From NCBI GenBank assembly GCA_017416845.1, contig JAFQBA010000089.1, positions 1 to 55,004 of the forward strand: a stretch of 55,004 bases of DNA, read 5' to 3'. Both the position numbers and the translations under genes were made by a program. Shown piece after piece: positions 43,901 through 52,201 of this stretch (positions are counted from its first letter, which is position 1; each line of letters opens with the position of its first letter). The notes beneath the pieces were generated by a model. That model had not been told where the DNA came from and searched no databases. It was given only the letters and a program-made list of their open reading frames with translations. Source of the stretch: Clostridia bacterium. GTDB taxonomy: Bacteria; Bacillota; Clostridia; UMGS1810.

Positions 43901-44057
43901 TGTCATCATAGGTTTTAATCTTGCCCTGATTGTTTTCGTAATATGTGTCGGAAACAACCGTTGCAAAGATGTCGGGTTCTTCTGTGGCAGCCATGGAAAT
44001 CGGTGCAACAGACAATAAAAGCGATACACAAAGTATCAGTGCTGTTAATCTTTTCAT
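40962..44057 (-). CDS. Secreted heparinase II/III-like polysaccharide lyase
   Basis: A 1031-aa secreted protein. A signal peptide (residues 1-23, ending SMA) is followed by a beta-sandwich resembling CBM96 or similar (about 30-190), an alpha/alpha toroid (about 205-520, GHPWMFASQADFDRVRDNL), a heparinase II/III-type beta-sheet domain (about 560-780), a cadherin-like linker (about 800-890) and an F5/8 type C discoidin domain (about 900-1031). Members cleave uronate-containing glycans by beta-elimination. The usual HxHxD signature of the sheet domain reads ETHGVMNSGTLGLEAFG (about 570), so the motif is altered. It has no SLH domain and is the last gene of the operon with two SLH proteins. AAAGGAG precedes the ATG. 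Confidence 0.75.
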   Translation of the reverse strand: MKRLTALILCVSLLLSVAPISMAATEEPDIFATVVSDTYYENNQGKIKTYDDKETLFVGSVYKRYAEIKFDISQFAGKEFGGSVLSLTVRNAFEGTALTFLGTPDGTRESAYMLTSFQLKKLGKTTAMVAITDYVREALEKGQKEIVFFVEYSGSVVTLFSNESSNKADRPTLRITEEEPYIKGQIGFKYPVVTAAQFKADLAPTVAKGHPWMFASQADFDRVRDNLDKDPYLKKWFASITERCENYITKGVSNTDTILEGAYNSRGDEAKNAIIYNAFAYQMTGDERYADRAWAEMDALLNLPTWGTSQYIDNNQLVFGCAIGYDWLYNWMEQDKRDKTIEGLKRLHYDTMYDMMTNKGSSKYSEGFYAFYWNSNNHALLDNTYTFLGAMAIADVDIDYSTAIMQGDFEYMKPVVERWYPDGAWYESLGYWGYTGPYMAKWLLGMEKALGTSYGLSDLQCLKSIVNYPIYGSSSTYMFTINDGTYEGKRPTAALYELALINGNRELQKYCLDNTSDYVWTCLAYDLDFDYSTVEASSFALDNFFRNNDQVTFRNTWEGNQEIYCGMFVQDAGETHGVMNSGTLGLEAFGHQWITNMGRDNYSLDGYWGSAQDGKRWRYYFSRAEANSCLVIDPGLEGGHRVRPGDTINTYKSMPRGAYAITDLTNTYVTTAASYKRGIMFGNDRTQMVVQDEVHLNKEEEVYAFYNLNKCDIKLSDDGKTVYCNNGGKKLRINILCDVPYKASIMSATPLPTSPQMEGNRIVKDIRRLAIHFDGVKDFNLRLEFTPYLTEEELPEPAGEITPLDQWTIPEGEFAPLDKAEKILFDGVEFAEFNPANRCYKVDVMPSEIKAVADSKYEISYKENDAKTEKYVVLKNKETGKITSYLFELPEVIEAIFEIGADNKEVGVVGVTASSHDGNIPDNTIDKNMQTRWSAKARQNITFQLEDKVKVSYIALAMYGGDARSTYMDIQVSNDKKTWETVKVIETCGISTDFEYFELKDVEARYIRLNCYGTSKDQWNSITEFRAYTKK

Positions 44058-44075
44058 AGTCAGTCTCCTTTCACA

Positions 44076-46886
44076 TTATTCATATTCATAAAGAACCATC
44101 ATCGAAACTACGCTGGAACCAAACACCACTGCAGTGTGAGCGTTTTCACCAAATGTGGTGTAGCCCTTCACATCAAATGCTGTTCCAACCTCAACGGTTT
44201 CTGCTTTTGGATTTACAATGAGAACCTGATTACCTTTCAGTGAATAGGAATACATATTCACTGTTTCGCCTTCATATCCGCCGTTTGCATAGATTTCAGG
44301 GTCATATTTGTAGGGAAGAACCTTCAAAAATTCTCCCTGAGAAACATATACTCTGCCGAGGTGAACAAGCTGACCGGGGATTGTACCCATACCGGTGTTG
44401 TTGTTGAGAACACAGCCGAAGCTTTGTGCAATCTGTTTTCCGTCTGAATCAACGGGAGGATAGATTCCGGGAACAAGACCGATGTTGGGGTCTTTGGCAT
44501 CGGATACCGCCTGCTGAACCGTGAAATTGTTGGCACCGTAGAAGTTGTCCTTTGCGTGGGTTGTGTAGTTTGCAAGAACGGGGGCACCCTCACGGTGGAT
44601 GATGTGGAAGTTTGAAACAATGCCGTCGATGTCGGCAGTAACCATTATTACATCACCGAATTTAAGTCCGTATTTCGAGAAGAATCCAAGCTCTTTTGAG
44701 TAGAATTCCTTGAGTGTACCGGTTGCAGTGAGACACTCTATTTTGTCAACATGCTCACCTTCGGCATCAATAACCTGACTGACCGATTTAACAAGATAGG
44801 AAGAGCCTTCCTCATCAACAAATTCGTTTGAACCCGAACCCATTGAATATTTTGACACAACATAGTCACTGGCAAGGTTGCCCTCGGTGAGAGTGTAGCC
44901 ATAGTGAAGCTCACCGGGCATTCTGCCGGAAAGTGCTACCACCTTGTAGTCTTCATCGTCAGCGGTAGCGATGTATTCGGTCATGGGAACATAAAAACGA
45001 GTGCTGGTGTTCATAAATATTCGGCTATATCCTTTGTTGGAGATAACATTTGTATATTTAACAGAAACATATTTATCGGTAAGGTCGGTAAGCTCGGCAT
45101 TTTTGTAAAGTCCCTGAGGCTGACCGCCAAAAGCTTTTGCAACATCGTCGGAATAGTTAAGCATTGTTATTTTACCATCTCTGTCCACATTGTAGATAAC
45201 AAGACCGGTAGACATTGATTTTTCGTAGCCTTCCTGTTTGGGGAGCTTTTCATAAATCGCCTTTGCATCACCTTTAAATGCAACACCGTTTACCACAAAA
45301 ACATCTGCCATGTCATAAGCATATACAATACCGTCACTACCGAGGATTTTGGCGGAAATCTTATAGTTCATTCCGCTTCCGAAGAGTGCGGAATACATGA
45401 GATAACCAACCTTGTAGGCAGAAACGTCGGATTCTGCAATAACATAAACCAGGTCACCGTCAAAGTTGATACAAGCTCTGATGATGGAGCCCATTGTGTA
45501 TTTTTCGGTTATCTCGCTGAAGATGTTGGCACTCACATCAAAAGCTCTGCCGTCAAGATACACCTTGTTTGAGCCGGGGGATGTTCCTGTGAGTTCACCG
45601 AGAACAAGGTCCGAACAGATGCGTACATCGTTTATTTCGCCGTCTTCGTTTCTGCATATCCACAAAACATCATTTTCGGATATGTCCTTGAATTCTGCGA
45701 TTTCTCCGTCCTGATTGGTAAACACTATGTTTGAATCATCAAATTTATAGGAAACTCCCGGTTTGGACTTATCGGAAACAAGAAAATCATTTGAAATGAT
45801 TGTGCCTGCAACAATCTGTTCGTAGGATTTGATTATCACAAGGTCGGAGCCGTTTCCCGTGGCTTCAATAATTTTAACATAGCCGTAATCGGGAACCATT
45901 ATGCTTTCATCATAGATGGCATTTTTGCCGTTATATACAATTATTGCATCGCCTTTGACTTCGATTTCCTCTTCTTCATCGTCAAGCCAATATTTATAAC
46001 AATGATTTGCTTTATCATAGCTCATATCATCACTTGTGTAGATGGTGGTGATTTTGTTGTCATTGTCACCACGGGCATATATGGAGCGAATTTTAAGAGA
46101 ATCCTTTTCATAATATACATCAACATATTCACCAAGAAGTGAATCGGTGTCAAAAGCACCTTTTTTAAGTTTGAAGCCGTCTATGGCAACAAAGCCTTCA
46201 CCGACACCGCTATCATAGTTTGTACCGAAATACTGACCATCGGTAACTGAGCCTGTGACAGATTCAATTCCCCACATCTGATAGAGAAGTGTTCCGCCGG
46301 TTGCTATGCTGTACTGAGTTTCGCCGTTTGCAGAAACCGTAGCTGTGGGAAGCTTTGTGTGAAGCATATTGAATATGATTTCATCGGCATTTGCTTTTGT
46401 AACCTGAGCGCCCATTCCTTTAGCGGCAATGCCAAGTTTAGATGCAGCCCAGGCATAGCCTGCAGGCCATCCTCCGTTTGCAAGTGCCATAAAATCATAA
46501 CCCAGCGCTGAAACTGCAATTTTAAAAGCTTCGTTTGCCGTGATGGCATCATCGGGTCTGAAAGTTTCGGCATCGGAGATTACTCTCCACGCATAAAGAT
46601 TGTATATGCCTTCATAATAATCACTGCTCTGTGAAACATCTGTGTAAGGAAGCTTGTAGCCTGCAGGCATTTTTTCAATGCCCATTGCTCTGCTTACCTC
46701 CAGAGCAAACTGACCGCGTGTAACCAATTCATCGGTTGCATCTGTCATGCTATCTATTATACCAAGGTCAAAAAGAAGCTTCTGATGAGCATCGGAATCC
46801 CCCGATGCGGCGGAAGAAAACACAGGAAGAGCCGACATGCCAAGCACTAAGGTCAGCACAAGAAATATACTTAAAAATTTCTTCAT
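44076..46886 (-). CDS. SLH-domain surface protein
   Basis: A 936-aa exported protein. The signal peptide (1-26, LVLGMSALPVFSSAA) is followed by three SLH repeats at the N-terminus (about 30-190): KLLFDLGIID...RGQFALEVSRAMG, YTDVSQSSDYYEGIYNLYAW...EAFKIAVSALGY and YAWAASKLGIAAKG. SLH units bind pyruvylated cell-wall polymer. The remaining 740 residues are beta-rich with no domain I can name. GGAGG for this gene overlaps the stop region of the previous gene (1 bp between them), so translation is coupled. It may be a structural S-layer protein or hold the neighbouring lyase at the surface. Confidence 0.8.
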   Translation of the reverse strand: MKKFLSIFLVLTLVLGMSALPVFSSAASGDSDAHQKLLFDLGIIDSMTDATDELVTRGQFALEVSRAMGIEKMPAGYKLPYTDVSQSSDYYEGIYNLYAWRVISDAETFRPDDAITANEAFKIAVSALGYDFMALANGGWPAGYAWAASKLGIAAKGMGAQVTKANADEIIFNMLHTKLPTATVSANGETQYSIATGGTLLYQMWGIESVTGSVTDGQYFGTNYDSGVGEGFVAIDGFKLKKGAFDTDSLLGEYVDVYYEKDSLKIRSIYARGDNDNKITTIYTSDDMSYDKANHCYKYWLDDEEEEIEVKGDAIIVYNGKNAIYDESIMVPDYGYVKIIEATGNGSDLVIIKSYEQIVAGTIISNDFLVSDKSKPGVSYKFDDSNIVFTNQDGEIAEFKDISENDVLWICRNEDGEINDVRICSDLVLGELTGTSPGSNKVYLDGRAFDVSANIFSEITEKYTMGSIIRACINFDGDLVYVIAESDVSAYKVGYLMYSALFGSGMNYKISAKILGSDGIVYAYDMADVFVVNGVAFKGDAKAIYEKLPKQEGYEKSMSTGLVIYNVDRDGKITMLNYSDDVAKAFGGQPQGLYKNAELTDLTDKYVSVKYTNVISNKGYSRIFMNTSTRFYVPMTEYIATADDEDYKVVALSGRMPGELHYGYTLTEGNLASDYVVSKYSMGSGSNEFVDEEGSSYLVKSVSQVIDAEGEHVDKIECLTATGTLKEFYSKELGFFSKYGLKFGDVIMVTADIDGIVSNFHIIHREGAPVLANYTTHAKDNFYGANNFTVQQAVSDAKDPNIGLVPGIYPPVDSDGKQIAQSFGCVLNNNTGMGTIPGQLVHLGRVYVSQGEFLKVLPYKYDPEIYANGGYEGETVNMYSYSLKGNQVLIVNPKAETVEVGTAFDVKGYTTFGENAHTAVVFGSSVVSMMVLYEYE

Positions 46887-46887
46887 G

Positions 46888-49800
46888 TTATTTTACCTCC
46901 TTTGAAAAAATGTCACTTACTCTCGAAAGCATAACCGCAACTTCTGCTCTTGTGGCATTCGCTTTCGGATTGAAATATCCGTATGTGTCACCGGTGATAA
47001 CACCCTTTGCATTAAGAAATGCAACTGCCGATTTTGCATAGTCTGAAATATCACCATTGTCGGCAAAGGATGAAACCTCATCACTTACAACAACGCCTTT
47101 TTTGACAAGGGCGTTTACAATCATAACCGCAATATCCTGTCTTGTTGCATTAAGTCCCGTGCCAAAGCTGTTTGCACCTATTCCCTTTACAACACCATTA
47201 GCAACAGCGGCTTTAACATATTGAGCAAACCAGCTGTTTTCGGGAACATCAGAAAAACCTTGGGCTGAACCGTCATCGGTGAGAGAGGTGAGAGACACAA
47301 TGAGTTTTACAAATTCTTCTCTTGTGATGTTGTCGTTGGGAGCAAAGCTTGAAGAAGATTTTCCGTTTATGATTCCTTTGTTATAAAGCTTTATAATATG
47401 CTCTTTAGCCCAAGCGATGTTTTCTATATCAGCGAAAGGATTAAAGGGAGTATCTTCAACGGGAGCTGTTGAAACAATCTGGAAGCCCGCTGTCCCGCCG
47501 TTTCCGCTTGGAGCACCGCCACCACCGCCGGTTGAGCCGGAATCTTTGTCTTTATCTTTTTCTGCCTTTTTGGCATCTTTTATTGCTTCTTCAAAAGCAT
47601 CGGCAAAGTCTTTTGCATCGTCAAACTTTTTCATCATTGCCTTGTCAACGGATGATGTGGATTTGAGATCGTTATAATCATCCATAAATTCTTCAATACC
47701 AAGAAGCTTTGCATATTTTTCATTTGTAACAATGTCTTTTACTTCGGTCATGTGGAAAGCATTTGCCACAGTTTTAAGGATATTTTTAATTCTGTAGGCA
47801 TCGAGAGCTTTGTCCATTATGCCGATTACATCCTCATAAGAATCCACACTGTTTTCAATGCTTTCAAGTGCTTCTTTCAAATCGGAGGCAAATTCCGATT
47901 CAAGTGCAGCTATCCATTCGTCGCAAACATCTTTGTTGTAGCCGTTTAGCACATCGAGCTCGGGAGCTATGAGAGCAATTGCTTTGTCCGGGGTTTCGCT
48001 CTGTTCAACTGCCGTGAACCAGGAAAGTTTTAAAACCAAAGACTGAAGTGCTTCAACGGATTTTGCTGTCATTTCACCAAAACCGTCTCTTTGTGAAACA
48101 ATTTTTGATGCAAGGCCGCCAACGTCTGAAACATCATCCGAGTATTCATTGGAGAGACCGAAGATGAATTCAATTCTTTCCCAATTTGAAGCAATGTCCG
48201 ATGCATTGCCGTTTATCGCAACCATATTCCAGTATTTTGAAATGTCGGATTCGGTGTAGAAGCTTATGTCTTTTTTATACACACCGGGAGCAGATTTTGG
48301 TGCTATTTTGAGAACATAGTCACCGCTTTCGGGAAGCTTGATTCCGTCTATGGCAACAACACCGCGTTTTCCGGAAATAACTGTTTTTTCATATGCTGTG
48401 CCGGCTGCATTTTCAATTGTGACCGTGATTTCGTTATTGGAGTATGCAGGATTTTTAAAGTATACCGAAAGGGTTGCGTTCTCGGCATCAAAAGTTGCTT
48501 CAAGCTCTGCATCATCTGTAATTTTTGTATCGGGAGTTTCCCCTGCGTAGAATTTTGCAATTATAGCATCTTCCGATGCGGCGTTACCGTAAATGTCGGA
48601 AGCACCTTTTTTGATTACTGCTTCGTAGGTTTTTCCGGGGTTGAGTGCCACGGGAGATGCAAGGTCATATTTTTTGATTGCATCATAGAACACAAATTCC
48701 GATACAACCGCATCTGCGCCAACTTCTCTGATTTCGATTGCCTGATTGATGTCGGCAAATTGTGTGAGAAGTGAGAAGGAAAGCTCAAGGAGCTCGTTTG
48801 TCACTGTGTCAACGCTGTATTTAACATCATACACATCAATAACGGGGGTTTCCGCCTCAATGCTTCCTTCTTTGAAGCCTGTTGAAAAACGAATTGTCTT
48901 GCTCACTTTCTGACCGAACATATCGGTTGCGGCAATTGTGAGTTCATAGTCTGTGCATTCCGAAAGTGCTGTTTCGAGGGTAACATCTCTGCCCTTCATT
49001 GAAACTTCAGCATTTTCGCCGTTTAATGTGGCTGTTGCCTGATCTATGCGGTTAACAAATTTGAAGCTCACCTTTGTGTCGGCGGCAACATCTTCACTAT
49101 TATTTTCCACCGTGGATGAAACAAAACCGTTTGCGCCGGGCTCGCCAAAGCTTGCAATGTATTTTGGGTCAATGCCTGCTTTGGTGTAGTCGGTATCGGT
49201 CATGCATGGATTTGCAACATTGAGCGAACTTGCATAACATCCCACACCAACATACATATGTTTGTATCCGTCTGCAATACATTCCTTTGCATATGATGAA
49301 ATGTCAATATAGTTGAGTTTGTATTGAGAGCCATATCCTTTAACAGTAATAATTTTATCTTCAACAATGTTATGCTGTTTGTATGTATCTTCACCATAAA
49401 CGGAAGCAAAGCTTTCCGGTGCATCCATGGGAAGATTGCTGAGTTCAGGCATAACGTGTGTCATTTTGAGAACAACAAGACTTCCGCTTGAAGAACCTGT
49501 TCTTAAGATAAATTTGTCGATGGTCTTTCCTTCCGGAAGTGTGGGAAGAGCAATTTTGTAAATAACCATACTTCCGTTGTTAATCTTTGTGCCGGTAAAG
49601 TTGCTTGAATCGTTTGAAATTTTTCCGCCACCGAGGGCATATCCGTCCGGGATATCCACAACATCGCCAAGGGCTTCATATTCTTGTGCCTTGATGTTTT
49701 CAACACTGTATTTTGTGAGGGGAACATCCATTGCCTTTGTGATGTCGGCATAGGCATTAATTGTCTTATCTGCCGATGCAAGCTCGCTTACTATTTTGTC

Positions 49801-51732
49801 GGCATAGTCAGAAGTCATACGCTCTGTCCATCTTGCGCATACATCGCTGTTTGCAGATTGAAGTTCTTCAAAGTGAGTGTCGATGTAGCCTTTAACCGTT
49901 TCGGGATCTTTGCATTCTTCAAAGGCTGTGAAGAATGATGCAAGTGTAACAAGCTCATTGAGAGCATCTTCATTGTCGGCGGTCATTTCTCCGAGACCAT
50001 TGCCCCTTAAAGCAACAATCTTTTGAGAAAGAGCATCAAAATCCGACACCTCGGCAAGATATTCGTTGTCAAGACCGAAAAGCTCGCAAAGTGTTTCCCA
50101 TGCATTTAAAACATCTGCCGCCGTTCCGCCATTAGCAATGAGATTCCAGAAACCGAGAATGTCTTCGGGAGTGTAGAAATCATATACCATGCCAAAGCAT
50201 TCGGGAGAGTTTTTGGGGCATACGGTTATGGTGTATTCTCCGCTTTCGGAAAGAATAACATCTTCAAGAGTTGCAATACCTCTTGCACCTGTGGTTACGG
50301 TTTTGGTTGTAACAACTTCATCACCTCGTGAAACCGAAAGCTCAATCTCACGGTTTGAATATGCAGGGTTCATAAACCATACATCAAGGCTTGAATTTTC
50401 TTTGTCAAGCTCCACAGTGAAATCACAGTCGGAGCAGTCGGCAAATTCTTCCGTGCTTGTTTCGCCTGCAAGGAATTTTGTTATAACAACATCCGCCTCT
50501 GCCGCTTCGCCGTATTTATCTTCGACGCCTGCTTTGATAACCGCTTCATAGGCAGTGCCTTCTTCCAGGGCAATGGGAGATGTTATGTTATATCTCAGAG
50601 TTTCTTCGTCAAGAGCAAATTCTGCATCGATTTTGCCTTTGCCTATTTCCCTGATTTCAATTGCTTCGTTTATGTCATCAAATTCAGTAAGGAGTTTGAA
50701 TGAAAGCTCATTAAGTTCAGTGTTGTCATCCGAAAGCACACATTTAACGTTGTATGTGCCGATTGACGGATTTTCGGGGACAATCGCTCCGCTCTTTAGT
50801 CCGGTTGAAAATCTGACAGAGGCATCGGATGTCTGACCGTAAATGTCTCTTGCAGATACATTAATATCAAAATCCGAACACTCTGCAAATAAAGCTTCAA
50901 CAAAAACCGTTGAACCACCTACCGAGCATTCTGCATCTTCGCCGTTAACAGTAACCTTGGCAGAAGAAATTTCATTTGAAAATTCAAAGGAAACCTCACC
51001 ATCTGCCGCCACATCTTCTGCTCCGTCTTCAACCGATGATGACACGAGCTCAAGCTCGGGAGCATCTTTGAAGCTGTAGATAACCTTGGGGTCAAGACCA
51101 AGTTTTGTGTAGGTTGAGTCAGACATACATCCTTGCGCCATGGAATGAGTGGAGGCAAAGCATCCTACCGCCACATAGAAATATTCCTGACCGTTTGCAA
51201 CGCATTCTTTTGCATATGACGAAATATCACGGTACAGCTTCTGATAGCTTCCGGATCCGCCGGAAAGTCTGACTGCTCCACCTTCGACTATAGAATAGTT
51301 TTTGTATGTATCCTTTTGGGTAATGGGTTTAAGCTGTTCACTGTCTGCACCAAGATTTTGGGGGAGAGTTGAAAAATCCCAATCTGCATAGTCGATTCTC
51401 AAAATCTCGGTGGTGTTTGAACCTGTGCCGGTGCGGATTACAAACTTGTCAAGCTGTTTTCCTGCGGGGATTTTTGGCAGGGGAACCTTGTGGATAAGAA
51501 GGTTACCGATGTTCATCTTTGTGGAAAAAAAGTTTCCCTTCTGCGCCTGAAGCTTGAACCCTTCAACCTTGTAGGACAGATCAATGTCCATAATGTTTCC
51601 GAGAGCTTCATACTCTGCGGCTTGTTCCTTTTCCGCATCGGTGTCAAGGGCAAATGCCGAAAAGCTGAGACTTGTCATGACAAGCAGCATTGCCAGAAAC
51701 ACAGATACTGATTTTGTAAATAGTTTCTTCAT
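46888..51732 (-). CDS. Giant SLH-domain surface protein with an internal duplication
   Basis: A 1614-aa exported protein. The signal peptide ends near AFA (28). Two long homologous copies follow, at about residues 35-660 and 680-1320. Each begins EYEALG(N/D) and DKF(V/I)(I/L)RTG and continues with Ig-like units (EDVAADGEVSFEF near 237, EDVAADTKVSFKF near 880), then helical segments. A Gly-rich linker (SGSTGGGGGAPSGNGG, about 1408) leads to three C-terminal SLH repeats (about 1430-1614), with EEFVKLIVSLT, RQDIAVMIVNAL and RAEVAVMLSRVS. The copies may be carbohydrate-binding or adhesive. AGGAGG precedes the ATG. It leads the three-gene operon. Confidence 0.82.
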   Translation of the reverse strand: MKKLFTKSVSVFLAMLLVMTSLSFSAFALDTDAEKEQAAEYEALGNIMDIDLSYKVEGFKLQAQKGNFFSTKMNIGNLLIHKVPLPKIPAGKQLDKFVIRTGTGSNTTEILRIDYADWDFSTLPQNLGADSEQLKPITQKDTYKNYSIVEGGAVRLSGGSGSYQKLYRDISSYAKECVANGQEYFYVAVGCFASTHSMAQGCMSDSTYTKLGLDPKVIYSFKDAPELELVSSSVEDGAEDVAADGEVSFEFSNEISSAKVTVNGEDAECSVGGSTVFVEALFAECSDFDINVSARDIYGQTSDASVRFSTGLKSGAIVPENPSIGTYNVKCVLSDDNTELNELSFKLLTEFDDINEAIEIREIGKGKIDAEFALDEETLRYNITSPIALEEGTAYEAVIKAGVEDKYGEAAEADVVITKFLAGETSTEEFADCSDCDFTVELDKENSSLDVWFMNPAYSNREIELSVSRGDEVVTTKTVTTGARGIATLEDVILSESGEYTITVCPKNSPECFGMVYDFYTPEDILGFWNLIANGGTAADVLNAWETLCELFGLDNEYLAEVSDFDALSQKIVALRGNGLGEMTADNEDALNELVTLASFFTAFEECKDPETVKGYIDTHFEELQSANSDVCARWTERMTSDYADKIVSELASADKTINAYADITKAMDVPLTKYSVENIKAQEYEALGDVVDIPDGYALGGGKISNDSSNFTGTKINNGSMVIYKIALPTLPEGKTIDKFILRTGSSSGSLVVLKMTHVMPELSNLPMDAPESFASVYGEDTYKQHNIVEDKIITVKGYGSQYKLNYIDISSYAKECIADGYKHMYVGVGCYASSLNVANPCMTDTDYTKAGIDPKYIASFGEPGANGFVSSTVENNSEDVAADTKVSFKFVNRIDQATATLNGENAEVSMKGRDVTLETALSECTDYELTIAATDMFGQKVSKTIRFSTGFKEGSIEAETPVIDVYDVKYSVDTVTNELLELSFSLLTQFADINQAIEIREVGADAVVSEFVFYDAIKKYDLASPVALNPGKTYEAVIKKGASDIYGNAASEDAIIAKFYAGETPDTKITDDAELEATFDAENATLSVYFKNPAYSNNEITVTIENAAGTAYEKTVISGKRGVVAIDGIKLPESGDYVLKIAPKSAPGVYKKDISFYTESDISKYWNMVAINGNASDIASNWERIEFIFGLSNEYSDDVSDVGGLASKIVSQRDGFGEMTAKSVEALQSLVLKLSWFTAVEQSETPDKAIALIAPELDVLNGYNKDVCDEWIAALESEFASDLKEALESIENSVDSYEDVIGIMDKALDAYRIKNILKTVANAFHMTEVKDIVTNEKYAKLLGIEEFMDDYNDLKSTSSVDKAMMKKFDDAKDFADAFEEAIKDAKKAEKDKDKDSGSTGGGGGAPSGNGGTAGFQIVSTAPVEDTPFNPFADIENIAWAKEHIIKLYNKGIINGKSSSSFAPNDNITREEFVKLIVSLTSLTDDGSAQGFSDVPENSWFAQYVKAAVANGVVKGIGANSFGTGLNATRQDIAVMIVNALVKKGVVVSDEVSSFADNGDISDYAKSAVAFLNAKGVITGDTYGYFNPKANATRAEVAVMLSRVSDIFSKEVK

Positions 51733-51792
51733 TTTTTTCCTCCTTCTGAAGCATGAAAATTCAACCTTTTACTATTTTTGATTCTATAATAT

Positions 51793-51821
51793 ATTATATA
51801 ATAAAATGAACCTGTTTTCAA
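51793..51821 (-). promoter_or_regulatory. Promoter of the SLH/lyase operon
   Basis: On the - strand: TTGAAA (51816-51821), 17-bp spacer, perfect TATAAT (51793-51798), about 60 bases before the ATG at 51732. AT-rich DNA surrounds it, consistent with strong expression of surface proteins. Confidence 0.7.
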
Positions 51822-51912
51822 CCTTTGTTTTGCACTCTTTCGCAAAAAAAGTAAGTATTTTGAACAGATTTGTATAAATTTTTATATGTTGGAAAATACT
51901 GTGAATTAATTT

Positions 51913-51930
51913 TAAGATTGGGGTTTATCC
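51913..51930 (+). repeat. Extra TAAATT-type element end
   Basis: TAAGATTGGGGTTTATCC is a close variant of the element end consensus TAAATTGGAGTTTATC. It lies 50 bp outside the left end of the element at 51963 and in the same orientation. Together with the tandem ends at 54782 and 54858 it suggests nested or repeated insertions. Confidence 0.5.
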
Positions 51931-51962
51931 ACATAGGAATCAGGGAATATGAGTTAGGGCTT

Positions 51963-52201
51963 CAAATTTGAGTTTATCGCTGAGTTTAACACAAGGGCGA
52001 AAGGCTCCCTTGTGTAAAGGGAGCTGTCACGAAGTGACTGAGGGATTGTTAAATGATAAACTCTCAACCAAGCACAAATACTGCAATTGAGGCAGTTTGT
52101 TACAATCCCTCCACCGCTTACGCGGTCCCCCTCCCTTTACACAAAGGAGGCAACGCTCTGGTGTTCATTTCATCTCAACCACCCTGATAAACTCCAATTT
52201 A
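51963..52201. repeat. 239-bp palindromic interspersed element
   Basis: No gene is seen. The left end (51963-51990, CAAATTTGAGTTTATCGC) and the right end (52186-52201, GATAAACTCCAATTTA) are inverted copies. The core is a chain of hairpins: CTCCCTT/AAGGGAG (52005-52011 with 52017-52023), GTCAC/GTGAC (52026-52038), AGGGATTGT/ACAATCCCT (52041-52049 with 52102-52110), ACCGC/GCGGT (52113-52126) and CTCCCTT/AAAGGAG (52131-52149). The CTCCCTTT...ACAAAGGAGG core resembles a short repeat scattered through gut Clostridia. The last TTA (52199-52201) is the stop codon of the GH39-like gene. Confidence 0.75.

Noticed and set aside
48300..51700. DNA-level tandem repeat in the giant SLH gene
   Set aside because: The two copies are related at protein level but have diverged in DNA, so this is an old domain duplication, not a recent repeat or assembly fault.
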